Part shown: piece after piece, positions 16,800 to 24,344 of the stretch
Layout: each line of letters begins with the position of its first letter
Position numbering within the stretch: position 1 is the stretch's first letter
Origin: Metabacillus litoralis
GTDB taxonomy: Bacteria > Bacillota > Bacilli > Bacillales > Bacillaceae
NCBI RefSeq assembly: GCF_003667825.1
Contig: NZ_CP033043.1
Location: 373,001 to 437,000, forward strand
Direction of reading: 5' to 3'
DNA: 64,000 nucleotides
The notes under the pieces: generated by a model
Databases searched by the model: none
Seen by the model: only the letters and a program-made list of their open reading frames with translations
What the model was told of the DNA's origin: nothing
Program-made: the position numbers and the translations under genes

Positions 16800-18200
16800 A
16801 TGAATTTAACTGAGTTAAGAGAGCGGGCGTTAGAAATCGGGAAGGTCACGGAAGACTTTGATCTAGAAATTGAAGAGTTACGATTAGAAGATGAGGTTGC
16901 TTGTTTTGTATGGAAACATAGAGAGTATGAAGATAATGGTGTTTGGATTGAGATTAGTATGAATGGAACACTACTTGATTTAAATAAAGACCTACTATCA
17001 CCATCAGCCTTAATCTTTTCTGAGAAACAGTTATATGAAAAGGCAATAGACTTTGTTTTAAATCATTACCCTTCGGCACTTCATCAGTTTACTTTGGAGG
17101 AATGGAAAAGAGAAGAAAATAGAGGATATAGACTTTCATACGTGCAAAAAGAAGAAGGTTTAGCCCTTCCTCATACCGGATTTTGGTTGTCAATATTAGA
17201 AGATGGAGAAGTAGTGCTATTTAAATATATGGGAATTGCTGAGGATATTAGAATTCCACAATTTATCATGGAAAAAGAGAAGATGAAGGAAAGATTTCTA
17301 CGAGAACTTGAAATGGAATTACAAACTACAAATCTATCTAATAAGTTACATGACTATACTGGCGCTTCGTCAAAGCTTGTTTATGAGCCGTCTTTCCCTT
17401 TCAGCGATTTGTTTGCTGATGGGACAAGTGTGTTAAAGGATGTTGAGGAAGATGCAGAAGAAGACCTGGAGTTGCTTTCTCCTCCTAAAATAGAGAGGTT
17501 ACTTAACGAGTTGATTGGTTTTAATGAAGATGAATTTGAGAAAATACGTGAAAGTGATTTAGGTGATGAGATCGGCTCGGTTTGGAGACCAAAGGCTTTT
17601 ACTAGTGAAGTTGAAGGAACGTCAATTAATGATTTTTTTCAGAAGAGAAATCAGCTTACACTAAAGTTTAAGCATGACAAGAAAACAAATCAGATACGCG
17701 GGCTGTTTTCGTTTCTTGACCGAAAAGGAGATTTATTTCTTAATGAGGAACAATGTAAGAAGCTTGCGCTAGAATTTTTGTTTTCACTTTATCCAAATGC
17801 GGATGAGTTTTTACGAATGGTTAGGAGGAATTCTCAAGATGAAGAAGAGGGGGATTTTATCCATTTCCACTTTAACGTCCATTGGGGTAATGTTCGAAAT
17901 CGATTTGGTTCAGCATGGATAGGTGTGAACAGAACAACCGGGACAATCGATCATTACCTGGGTCCTGACATGAACCTTGAGGATCTTAAGAAAATAAACC
18001 CAAAGCCAGCCATTTCTATGCAGGAAGCAGTGAAAAATTATCAAAGATACTTTGACGTGAAGCTTAAGTGGAAAAAGGAGTATAAAGAACAAACTTCTTA
18101 TTATGTAATGGTTTATGTACCTGATTTTCCGAAGCTGGATGGAAAGATAGCGTTTATCGATGCACAGAATGGAGAAGTAATCGTATCAAAAGACTTTTAA
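16800..18200 (+). CDS. YcdB/YcdC-domain protein, apparently cytosolic
   Basis: A 466-residue acidic protein with two PepSY-like YcdB/YcdC segments. The second is clear: LFLNEEQCKKLALEFL near 318, followed by a GSAWIGVNRTTGTID beta unit near 375 and FIDAQNGEVI at the end. The usual secretion signal of YcdB/YcdC proteins is absent; the N-terminus is charged and there is no hydrophobic core. It may therefore act inside the cell. An AGAAGGGAGAATGAC site precedes the ATG. Monocistronic with a downstream hairpin. Function unknown. Confidence 0.65.
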   Translation: MNLTELRERALEIGKVTEDFDLEIEELRLEDEVACFVWKHREYEDNGVWIEISMNGTLLDLNKDLLSPSALIFSEKQLYEKAIDFVLNHYPSALHQFTLEEWKREENRGYRLSYVQKEEGLALPHTGFWLSILEDGEVVLFKYMGIAEDIRIPQFIMEKEKMKERFLRELEMELQTTNLSNKLHDYTGASSKLVYEPSFPFSDLFADGTSVLKDVEEDAEEDLELLSPPKIERLLNELIGFNEDEFEKIRESDLGDEIGSVWRPKAFTSEVEGTSINDFFQKRNQLTLKFKHDKKTNQIRGLFSFLDRKGDLFLNEEQCKKLALEFLFSLYPNADEFLRMVRRNSQDEEEGDFIHFHFNVHWGNVRNRFGSAWIGVNRTTGTIDHYLGPDMNLEDLKKINPKPAISMQEAVKNYQRYFDVKLKWKKEYKEQTSYYVMVYVPDFPKLDGKIAFIDAQNGEVIVSKDF

Positions 18201-18221
18201 AATTCCTTTATAAAAAGGAAA

Positions 18222-18260
18222 AAGCATAAGAAGATACCTCATATCTACTTATGCTTCTTA
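18222..18260. terminator. bidirectional terminator
   Basis: A 9-bp stem (AAGCATAAG/CTTATGCTT) with a 17-base loop and T-rich flanks on both sides lies between two convergent genes. Confidence 0.7.
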
Positions 18261-18262
18261 TT

Positions 18263-18451
18263 TTATTTGTTCAAAAACCATTTTAAGAAAGGCGGTAATT
18301 TCTTGTCTACGATTTTTAATTCATCCATTAATAATTTGTCTTGATGGTCTGTTATCCAATTTTCAAGTTCTTTTTTTGTGTTTAGTTGGGTATAGTAAGT
18401 TTCTCCCTTTTTACCTACCGCATTGACAACAAACCGACATGTGTTCCCCAT
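18263..18451 (-). CDS. small conserved-looking protein, 62 residues
   Basis: A short basic protein beginning MGNTCRFVVNAVGKKG and ending PPFLKWFLNK. It reads like a compact alpha/beta protein with a predicted helix at KKELENWITDHQDKL. An AAAGGTGG site sits seven bases before the ATG and the gene ends at a terminator, which supports it as real. I do not recognise the family. Confidence 0.6.
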   Translation of the reverse strand: MGNTCRFVVNAVGKKGETYYTQLNTKKELENWITDHQDKLLMDELKIVDKKLPPFLKWFLNK

Positions 18452-18565
18452 AAATGCCCACCTTTATGAAATAATCTATCCATTTAGCATTATAACAAGG
18501 GAAAAATTAATTTCTAGCCTTTACTTATAGGAAAGAAGGGAGTAAAATTTAACTCTTTACCTTAA

Positions 18566-19831
18566 TTATAGTAAGACCTCTTGGACCTCGATTGGACTTA
18601 GAGCATTTGACTGGTTTATATAGATGAAAGCATTGTATCTATCTGACATGATTGATGGTACATAATTTCCATAATGTTCGTAAGCAGGATTATAGACAAC
18701 TCCGATTGCTCGATGCCCAATCGTCTTATTGAAAAGATGCTTATTTTGTTCATTGAATACTAAATATTTATCATGTGAACCTGCTTGATACATACAGTCT
18801 TCCCAACTGCCAGATTGAGCGGGAGGGGTGACCATTTTCTCTAGGTTTACACCCCATTGATCTGCTGCAATAACTGTTCCGTGATGTGTGCCAAATCCAA
18901 TGATAAAAAGCTGGTCTTCCCCTTTTTGTTCCCTTAAGAGCTGTCCTACGTTTACAATTCCTTCGTTAACCATGTCTGTTGCACGTGCGTCCCCAACATG
19001 GGTGTTATGCTCCCAAATAATACCCTTTGCATTTTCTCCATAAAATTGATGGATTTTATTAATGACTTCTACCATATGACGGTCACGAATATTCCATGAT
19101 TCATTATCATTCAATACCATTGTTCGGTAATAATTTTCAGCATTTGCTGTGATGATTGCATTTACTTCAAGGTCCAATGCATTTTCTTCATTACTTGAAT
19201 AATTTGATTTATTCAGACGGATATCTGATAATAATTTGGAAACCTCCTCGTGGCAGCCTTCACCATAAAATGAAGCAGAAATGCCGTATTTTTCAGGGCG
19301 GCGATTAAATGGTTCAAAACAAGCAAAAGCTTTTTTTGCTGTTTCAACTTGAGAAGGAGTTGTTCTTTCTAAATACTTAATAATTTCATCAATTGATTCC
19401 CATAAAGAGTAAACATCTATTCCATAGAAACCAACCTTTCTATCTTCGGCTTGATTTTGATTGTAATTTTTTAACCATTCAATTAAATCAATCATTTCCT
19501 CATTGGCCCACATCCATGTTGGCCAGCGATTAAAGGATTTTAGCACATCACGTGCATGTGAGGATTGTTTATCAATACCTTTTATATATCTATTTACTTG
19601 CTGACATGCAGGCCAGTCACCTTCAACTGCAAGATATGTAAATCCTTTTTCCTTTATAAGTTTTTTCGAAAGTTCTGCTCTCATTGTGTAAAACTCAGAA
19701 GTACCATGAGAAGATTCTCCAAGAAGGACAAATTGGTGGTCACTAATTTCATTTATCAAAGAATCTAAATCCTTAGATTCATGTATTGGCTTAGAATAAT
19801 CTTTAATCGCTTGAATTAATTTGTTGGGCAT
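18566..19831 (-). CDS. erythromycin esterase-family protein
   Basis: A 421-residue protein of the Ere-like family. The N-terminal LLGESSHGTSEFY (about 36-48) carries the conserved Glu and His, LAVEGDWPAC near 74 a second acidic site, and WEHNTHVGDAR near 280 the metal-coordinating His pair. Chromosomal Bacillus members of this size are usually not proven resistance determinants, so macrolide hydrolysis should not be assumed. An AAAGGGGGA site precedes the ATG. It is the last of three minus-strand genes beginning at 20509. Confidence 0.85.
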   Translation of the reverse strand: MPNKLIQAIKDYSKPIHESKDLDSLINEISDHQFVLLGESSHGTSEFYTMRAELSKKLIKEKGFTYLAVEGDWPACQQVNRYIKGIDKQSSHARDVLKSFNRWPTWMWANEEMIDLIEWLKNYNQNQAEDRKVGFYGIDVYSLWESIDEIIKYLERTTPSQVETAKKAFACFEPFNRRPEKYGISASFYGEGCHEEVSKLLSDIRLNKSNYSSNEENALDLEVNAIITANAENYYRTMVLNDNESWNIRDRHMVEVINKIHQFYGENAKGIIWEHNTHVGDARATDMVNEGIVNVGQLLREQKGEDQLFIIGFGTHHGTVIAADQWGVNLEKMVTPPAQSGSWEDCMYQAGSHDKYLVFNEQNKHLFNKTIGHRAIGVVYNPAYEHYGNYVPSIMSDRYNAFIYINQSNALSPIEVQEVLL

Positions 19832-19850
19832 TTTTTATTCCCCCTTTTAC

Positions 19851-20228
19851 TTATTGTTTATATTCAGCATTATATGAGTTTTCACCAGAATGAACAGACA
19901 ATAAGGTGTCTGCGTAGCCGACAAGTCGATTAACTATTTCATCAGAAATCGAATAAACAAGTTGGTGATGTTTTCTTATATGTAATTCAGGATCATCAAA
20001 GATAATAGTCGTATTGATAAAAATATGCTTCGTATCAAAAAGATTGTAGTGAATGATTGTTTTTCCAGCAGCTCCACCTGTTAAAGGATCTTTATAACTT
20101 GGTAAAAAAACATACCATTCCTCTGCAGAAGGTGAGCGAAAGTTCTTAGTATAGGTCATTCCTTTTAGTTCTTCTTCAATTTTAAGCTTCAGGTCTTCGT
20201 CCATTACTTCAATAATGTTATCTTTCAT
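19851..20228 (-). CDS. uncharacterised 125-residue protein
   Basis: A soluble protein with a charged N-terminus, a central FRSPSAEEWYVFLPSYKDP segment and a C-terminal helix (IVNRLVGYADTLL). I do not recognise the family. The frame extends one GTG upstream, but the AAAGGAG site is seven bases before ATG 20228, so that start is chosen. It lies between the DUF1292 gene and the Ere-like gene, spaced 17-19 bases from each, so all three are probably one transcript. Confidence 0.6.
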   Translation of the reverse strand: MKDNIIEVMDEDLKLKIEEELKGMTYTKNFRSPSAEEWYVFLPSYKDPLTGGAAGKTIIHYNLFDTKHIFINTTIIFDDPELHIRKHHQLVYSISDEIVNRLVGYADTLLSVHSGENSYNAEYKQ

Positions 20229-20245
20229 CACCGATCTCCTTTGGT

Positions 20246-20509
20246 TTAATCAGCGGGGTTCGCATCAACAGCAATTTCATACGCATCTAAAACGATATTC
20301 TTTTTAATTGGATCTGTAACTCCAACAAGATATTGACCATCTTTCTCGTCTAAAACCTGCATAATGATGGGATCATCATTATTCTCATTTGATGTTAATA
20401 GAGCATAGGTTTCAGCTTCCACAGCAAGTAATGCTTCAACTGAGAACGTTCTTTCTTTTCCGTACTCATCTTCAACAGTAATAATATCTCTTTCTTCCTC
20501 TAAGCTCAT
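20246..20509 (-). CDS. DUF1292-family protein (YrzB type)
   Basis: An 87-residue very acidic protein. The pattern is typical of DUF1292: an N-terminal ITVEDEYGKERTFSVEALL strand pair, then YALLTSNE and a late VTDPIKKNIVLDAYE. Members are small cytosolic proteins of unknown function. A TGGAGGTGT site precedes the ATG. It is the first gene of a three-gene minus-strand unit and diverges from the 5S-tRNA operon. Confidence 0.75.
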   Translation of the reverse strand: MSLEEERDIITVEDEYGKERTFSVEALLAVEAETYALLTSNENNDDPIIMQVLDEKDGQYLVGVTDPIKKNIVLDAYEIAVDANPAD

Positions 20510-20687
20510 TTCTATACACCTCCAAAAATGTCAAAAGTAGTTTATCCTATTTAGAATGATTTAATGAGATAGAGAAAGGGGGGACGAACTTTTTAAGAAA
20601 ACAAAGGGATAATTGCCTATAAGTGTTTACCTTTTTTATACTAGATGATAAGATTATCTTCATTGTCGAGAAAATGTATTAAGATAT

Positions 20688-20716
20688 TGACACATAATTA
20701 ATTAATGTGATAAATT
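20688..20716 (+). promoter_or_regulatory. promoter P1 of the 5S-tRNA operon
   Basis: TTGACA, 17 bases, TAAATT. The -35 is perfect and the spacing ideal. No open reading frame lies between it and the 5S gene. The rest of the 20510-20820 interval is AT-rich and holds no gene I can see. Confidence 0.75.
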
Positions 20717-20772
20717 ATAAATCCTGCTTCGTTGAAGTGAAACATGATAAATAAGTTTTTTATAAAAAGGTC

Positions 20773-20800
20773 TTGAAATTTTTTGTGAAGTTATTATAAT
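20773..20800 (+). promoter_or_regulatory. promoter P2 of the 5S-tRNA operon
   Basis: TTGAAA, 16 bases, TATAAT, ending about 22 bases before the 5S gene. Tandem sigma-A promoters are usual for Bacillus rRNA operons; here they directly precede 5S. Confidence 0.7.
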
Positions 20801-20821
20801 AATATTTGTCTTTAAAAATTG

Positions 20822-20937
<116 letters not shown>

Positions 20938-20972
20938 ATGATCATTTTATGGTCATGAAACAATTAAAATAT

Positions 20973-21044
20973 GGCCCATTGGTCAAGCGGTTAAGACACC
21001 GCCCTTTCACGGCGGTAACACGGGTTCGAATCCCGTATGGGTCA
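20973..21044 (+). tRNA. tRNA-Glu(TTC)
   Basis: Full cloverleaf with acceptor GGCCCAT/ATGGGTC, anticodon TTC in CCTTTCACG, T-loop GTTCGAATC. The 3' CCA is not encoded. Confidence 0.95.
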
Positions 21045-21082
21045 CTTACTATAACTTAATATAGGAAGTAACGTATTAATTT

Positions 21083-21158
21083 GGAGGATTAGCTCAGCTG
21101 GGAGAGCACCTGCCTTACAAGCAGGGGGTCGGCGGTTCGATCCCGTCATCCTCCACCA
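21083..21158 (+). tRNA. tRNA-Val(TAC)
   Basis: Acceptor GGAGGAT/ATCCTCC, anticodon TAC in CCTTACAAG, encoded CCA. Confidence 0.95.
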
Positions 21159-21190
21159 TAATATTTCGCTCTAGCGAAACAACTTAAAAA

Positions 21191-21276
21191 GCGGGTGTGG
21201 CGGAATTGGCAGACGCGCTAGACTTAGGATCTAGTGTCCTTGTGACGTGGGGGTTCAAGTCCCTTCACCCGCACCA
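21191..21276 (+). tRNA. tRNA-Leu(TAG)
   Basis: Acceptor GCGGGTG/CACCCGC, anticodon TAG in ACTTAGGAT, long variable arm, encoded CCA. Confidence 0.95.
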
Positions 21277-21312
21277 TGTTTTTTTTATGATAGTAAAATA
21301 ACTATCCAGTAC

Positions 21313-21387
21313 GCGGAAGTAGTTCAGTGGTAGAACACCACCTTGCCAAGGTGGGGGTCGCGGGTTCGAATCCCGTCTTCCGCTCCA
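21313..21387 (+). tRNA. tRNA-Gly(GCC)
   Basis: Acceptor GCGGAAG/CTTCCGC, anticodon GCC in CTTGCCAAG, encoded CCA. Confidence 0.95.
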
Positions 21388-21395
21388 ATAGTAGT

Positions 21396-21484
21396 GCCGG
21401 GGTGGCGGAACTGGCAGACGCACAGGACTTAAAATCCTGCGGTAGGTGACTACCGTACCGGTTCGATTCCGGTCCTCGGCACCA
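21396..21484 (+). tRNA. tRNA-Leu(TAA)
   Basis: Acceptor GCCGGGG with CCTCGGC (G-U), anticodon TAA in ACTTAAAAT, long variable arm, encoded CCA. It begins only 8 bases after the preceding tRNA. Confidence 0.95.
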
Positions 21485-21545
21485 TAGTTTTTTCGCGCTA
21501 GCGAAAATAACTACCTTAATTTTTATAGATTAATTTAGATTATAT

Positions 21546-21622
21546 GCGCCCGTAGCTCAATTGGATAGAGCGTTTGACTACGGATCAAAAGGTTAGGGGT
21601 TCGACTCCTCTCGGGCGCGCCA
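21546..21622 (+). tRNA. tRNA-Arg(ACG)
   Basis: Acceptor GCGCCCG/CGGGCGC, anticodon ACG in ACTACGGAT, encoded CCA. The A34 is expected to be edited to inosine. Confidence 0.95.
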
Positions 21623-21715
21623 ATATTAGATTTAAAAGTAAGATGTGTGAATAAGAGTTGTGCTTTTAAGCAAAGCTAAGTCTCTGATCTCCACATACAT
21701 CTTTGATATTTAGTA

Positions 21716-21792
21716 CGGGAAGTAGCTCAGCTTGGTAGAGCACTTGGTTTGGGACCAAGGGGTCGCAGGTTCGAATCCTGTCTTCCCGACCA
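21716..21792 (+). tRNA. tRNA-Pro(TGG)
   Basis: Acceptor CGGGAAG/CTTCCCG, anticodon TGG in TTTGGGACC, encoded CCA. The 93-base spacer before it can fold through AGATGT/ACATCT and GCTTTTAAGC. Confidence 0.95.
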
Positions 21793-21803
21793 TTCATTAT
21801 TAA

Positions 21804-21879
21804 GGGGCCTTAGCTCAGCTGGGAGAGCGCCTGCTTTGCACGCAGGAGGTCAGCGGTTCGATCCCGCTAGGCTCCACCA
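21804..21879 (+). tRNA. tRNA-Ala(TGC)
   Basis: Acceptor GGGGCCT with AGGCTCC (one G-U), anticodon TGC in CTTTGCACG, encoded CCA. Confidence 0.95.
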
Positions 21880-21918
21880 AATTTGTTTAATTTCTTTATA
21901 AGTAACATATACAATTAT

Positions 21919-21945
21919 GGCGGTGTAGCTCAGCTGGCTAGAGCG
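21919..21945 (+). pseudogene. 5' half of tRNA-Met (acceptor 5' strand plus D-arm only)
   Basis: 27 bases identical to the start of the intact tRNA-Met at 22050. Including 5 flanking bases, the direct repeat is 32 bp (21914-21945 and 22045-22076). Identity stops after the D-stem (GAGCG), where spacer sequence replaces the anticodon arm. No matching 3' half follows. Confidence 0.9.
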
Positions 21946-22044
21946 AGCCGTAAACATCATGAATAAGCTTCATTGTAGGCTTGCGAGGAATGTGTCTGAC
22001 AAGAGACATGACGAGCATGGTTTTTAAACAGTGAGCGTTTTGTC
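21946..22044 (+). repeat. inter-tRNA spacer module following the Met 5' half
   Basis: 99 bases. Contains TGAATAAGCTTCA, close to TGAATAAACTTCA of the Phe spacer, and AGCCGTAAAC, shared with the end of the spacer at 22500-22673. A hairpin forms around ATGTGTCT/AGAGACAT. No open frame of note. Confidence 0.6.
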
Positions 22045-22049
22045 ATTAT

Positions 22050-22126
22050 GGCGGTGTAGCTCAGCTGGCTAGAGCGTACGGTTCATACCCGTGAGGTCGT
22101 GGGTTCGATTCCCTCCGCCGCTACCA
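22050..22126 (+). tRNA. elongator tRNA-Met(CAT)
   Basis: Acceptor GGCGGTG with TCCGCCG-type pairing, anticodon CAT in GTTCATACC, encoded CCA. Nearly identical to the Bacillus elongator tRNA-Met, and lacks the three GC pairs of the initiator stem. Confidence 0.95.
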
Positions 22127-22161
22127 TTTGCACAAACGGCCAATAGGTCACATATGTTATT

Positions 22162-22254
22162 GGAGGAATACCCAAGTCCGGCTGAAGGGATCGGTCTTGA
22201 AAACCGACAGGGGTGTCAAAGCCCGCAGGGGTTCGAATCCCCTTTCCTCCTCCA
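22162..22254 (+). tRNA. tRNA-Ser(TGA)
   Basis: Acceptor GGAGGAA/TTCCTCC, anticodon TGA in TCTTGAAAA, long variable arm, encoded CCA. Confidence 0.95.
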
Positions 22255-22276
22255 TATTTATTTTTTATTTTATTAT

Positions 22277-22353
<77 letters not shown>

Positions 22354-22417
22354 AACTTTAAATGTAATGTTATGGTAAATGTTAAGGTAAGTTATTTTCA
22401 CTTCGTTAAAAAACTCC

Positions 22418-22494
22418 GGTCCGGTAGTTCAGTTGGTTAGAATGCCTGCCTGTCACGCAGGAGGTCGCGGGTTCGAGTCCCGTCCGGACCGCCA
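22418..22494 (+). tRNA. tRNA-Asp(GTC)
   Basis: Acceptor GGTCCGG/CCGGACC, anticodon GTC in CTGTCACGC, encoded CCA. Confidence 0.95.
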
Positions 22495-22499
22495 TTATT

Positions 22500-22673
22500 A
22501 TAATAGATAATAATGGAAATTCAGACTCTAATTTTTGAGTAAAAGGGTTTCAATAAGCGAGAAGGTCGAGGAAGCAAGTGAACGAGCACCGGAGCGTATG
22601 ACTATACGTGAGGATGTGAGTGAGGGAGCTGACGAAGAGATTCGAAGCTTAGTGGAAGCCGTAAACTTTTTTG
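22500..22673 (+). repeat. inter-tRNA spacer module before the Phe 5' half
   Basis: Contains GAGGAAGCAAGTGAACGAG, then a CGTAT/ATACG hairpin, then purine-rich sequence ending AAGCCGTAAAC and a T run. AAGTGAACGAG recurs in the spacer before tRNA-Gln (23636-23646), and AGCCGTAAAC recurs at the start of the Met spacer. The short open frames across it look like by-products of the repeat, not genes. Confidence 0.55.
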
Positions 22674-22699
22674 GGCTCGGTAGCTCAGTTGGTAGAGCA
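22674..22699 (+). pseudogene. 5' half of tRNA-Phe
   Basis: 26 bases identical to the first 26 of the intact tRNA-Phe at 22884, ending at the same D-stem boundary (GAGCA) as the Met and Thr halves. It is followed by spacer sequence homologous to that after the Thr half. Confidence 0.9.
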
Positions 22700-22883
22700 C
22701 GTTCGAATATGCTTCTCTGAATAAACTTCAGCGTACTCATCGAGCTGCTTCTTGAATAAACCCTCCGAGATGAGGACGATTTACTAATTGAAAACCTTAA
22801 AATACTACCAAGTTATCAGAACAAATAACTAATACGTAAAGAAGCAATCCTGTATCTTATATATTAATACTAACTAATTATAT
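22700..22883 (+). repeat. inter-tRNA spacer module following the Phe 5' half
   Basis: The first about 75 bases align with 23006-23080. Shared blocks are TCGAATATGCTTC, CTTCAGC, ATCGAGC and GCTTCTTGAATAA, then CGAGAT versus TGAGAT, with diverged stretches of matching length between. A CCTC/GAGG hairpin follows. The remaining about 100 bases are AT-rich. Confidence 0.75.
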
Positions 22884-22956
22884 GGCTCGGTAGCTCAGTT
22901 GGTAGAGCAATGGACTGAAAATCCATGTGTCGGCGGTTCGATTCCGTCCCGAGCCA
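22884..22956 (+). tRNA. tRNA-Phe(GAA)
   Basis: Acceptor GGCTCGG with CCGAGCC, anticodon GAA in ACTGAAAAT. The encoded 3' end reads ACCT, so CCA must be added after transcription. Confidence 0.95.
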
Positions 22957-22979
22957 CCTTTCAATTTTGCAAAAAAAAT

Positions 22980-23005
22980 GCCGGTGTAGCTCAATTGGTA
23001 GAGCA
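22980..23005 (+). pseudogene. 5' half of tRNA-Thr
   Basis: 26 bases identical to the start of the intact tRNA-Thr at 23128, ending at GAGCA, followed by the spacer related to the Phe spacer. Confidence 0.9.
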
Positions 23006-23127
23006 CGATCGAATATGCTTCGAAGTATTTGCTTCAGCACACAAATCGAGCCGCTTCTTGAATAATCTTTCTGAGATTTGGGTGACTGGTAAGTAAGATA
23101 GAGCTTTATATAGATATCTATAATAAT
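23006..23127 (+). repeat. inter-tRNA spacer module following the Thr 5' half
   Basis: 122 bases. The first about 75 align block by block with 22700-22774 (TCGAATATGCTTC, CTTCAGC, ATCGAGC, GCTTCTTGAATAA). The last part is AT-rich and leads into the intact tRNA-Thr. Confidence 0.75.
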
Positions 23128-23200
<73 letters not shown>

Positions 23201-23211
23201 CTCTTATATAT

Positions 23212-23295
23212 GGAGGGGTAGCGAAGTGGCTAAACGCGGCGGACTGTAAATCCGCTCCTTAGGGTTCGGCAGTTCGAATCTGCCCCCCTCCACCA
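23212..23295 (+). tRNA. tRNA-Tyr(GTA)
   Basis: Acceptor GGAGGGG/CCCCTCC, anticodon GTA in ACTGTAAAT, long variable arm, encoded CCA. Confidence 0.95.
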
Positions 23296-23345
23296 TAGAT
23301 TTTTGTGATAGCAAAATATCTTCCACTGATTCTAAAAAAAATCTT

Positions 23346-23419
23346 AGGGGCATAGTTTAACGGTAGAATAGAGGTCTCCAAAACCTTTGGTGTGGGTTCG
23401 ATTCCTACTGCCCCTGCCA
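23346..23419 (+). tRNA. tRNA-Trp(CCA)
   Basis: Acceptor AGGGGCA/TGCCCCT, anticodon CCA in TCTCCAAAA, encoded CCA. Confidence 0.95.
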
Positions 23420-23433
23420 ATTTAAAATTTTGT

Positions 23434-23510
23434 GGCGGTTGTGGCGAAGTGGTTAACGCATCGGATTGTGGTTCCGACATTCGTGGGTTCGATTCCCATC
23501 AGCCGCCCCA
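23434..23510 (+). tRNA. tRNA-His(GTG)
   Basis: Extra G at -1 opposite C73, acceptor GCGGTTG/CAGCCGC, anticodon GTG in ATTGTGGTT, encoded CCA. Confidence 0.95.
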
Positions 23511-23781
23511 ATTTTATATTCAGACTTGTTGCTTAGTAACTTGTTACTTAGTAATTATAGATGCAGAAAAGAAATTTCCTCTTGTTGGTTTGAGCACAAG
23601 ACATTAATTTATGTGTAAAAAGTGTGGAATATGAAGTGAACGAGACTGATTAAGGTTGAAAGTATACCTAGTAGTCGACGATATTTCGTGTTATTTCCTG
23701 TCAGAAATAACCCAAAATATCCTCTTGCGATGAGGATTCATGTAGCATATTCAAGGAAGCCAATTCTTGAAGCTAATTCAA
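23511..23781 (+). repeat. 271-base spacer between tRNA-His and tRNA-Gln
   Basis: No gene. Holds a tandem 15-bp duplication (CTTGTTGCTTAGTAA at 23525, CTTGTTACTTAGTAA at 23540), the shared AAGTGAACGAG block, a perfect GTTATTTC/GAAATAAC hairpin and an ATCCTC/GAGGAT hairpin. It also has AGCATATTCAAGGAAGC, which resembles the inverse of blocks in the Phe and Thr spacers. Confidence 0.5.
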
Positions 23782-23856
23782 TGGGCTATAGCCAAGCGGT
23801 AAGGCATCGCACTTTGACTGCGACATGCGTTGGTTCGAATCCAGCTAGCCCAGCCA
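23782..23856 (+). tRNA. tRNA-Gln(TTG)
   Basis: Acceptor TGGGCTA/TAGCCCA, anticodon TTG in CTTTGACTG, encoded CCA. Confidence 0.95.
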
Positions 23857-23866
23857 TTTATTTTAA

Positions 23867-23940
23867 GGCATCATAGCCAAGTGGTAAGGCCGAGGTCTGC
23901 AAAACCTCTATCCCCGGTTCAAATCCGGGTGGTGCCTCCA
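23867..23940 (+). tRNA. tRNA-Cys(GCA)
   Basis: Acceptor GGCATCA with GGTGCC-type pairing, anticodon GCA in TCTGCAAAA, encoded CCA. Confidence 0.95.
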
Positions 23941-23954
23941 ATTCATTTCGATAT

Positions 23955-24028
23955 GCGGGTGTAGTTTAGTGGTAAAACCTCAGCCTTCCAAGCTGATGAT
24001 GAGGGTTCGATTCCCTTCACCCGCTCCA
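23955..24028 (+). tRNA. tRNA-Gly(TCC)
   Basis: Acceptor GCGGGTG/CACCCGC, anticodon TCC in CTTCCAAGC, encoded CCA. Confidence 0.95.
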
Positions 24029-24038
24029 AAAAACTTAT

Positions 24039-24112
<74 letters not shown>

Positions 24113-24132
24113 CTTTATATCATACATTTTGT

Positions 24133-24207
24133 TCCGCAGTAGCTCAGTGGTAGAGCAATCGGCTGTTAACCGATCGGTCGTAGGTTCGAGTCCTACCTGC
24201 GGAGCCA
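24133..24207 (+). tRNA. tRNA-Asn(GTT)
   Basis: Acceptor TCCGCAG/CTGCGGA, anticodon GTT in CTGTTAACC, encoded CCA. Confidence 0.95.
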
Positions 24208-24225
24208 TTTTTGTCTTTAGATAAT

Positions 24226-24299
<74 letters not shown>

Positions 24300-24302
24300 T
24301 CA

Positions 24303-24338
24303 AAAAAGAGACCAGTGGTTTTCACCTGGTCTCTTTTT
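24303..24338 (+). terminator. terminator of the 5S-tRNA operon
   Basis: A stem of about 13 bp (AAAAAGAGACCAG/CTGGTCTCTTTTT) followed by a T-rich tract, three bases after the last tRNA. It can also serve the convergent gene at 24345. Confidence 0.9.
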
Positions 24339-24344
24339 CTTTCT

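Noticed and set aside
20510..20820. Hidden 16S/23S rRNA upstream of 5S
   Set aside because: Only about 300 AT-rich bases containing two promoters are present, with no rRNA-like sequence.
21914..22076. Mobile-element insertion with a target-site duplication explaining the Met half
   Set aside because: The 99-base insert has no transposase, no inverted ends and no integrase; a specific element cannot be shown, so only the duplication itself is reported.
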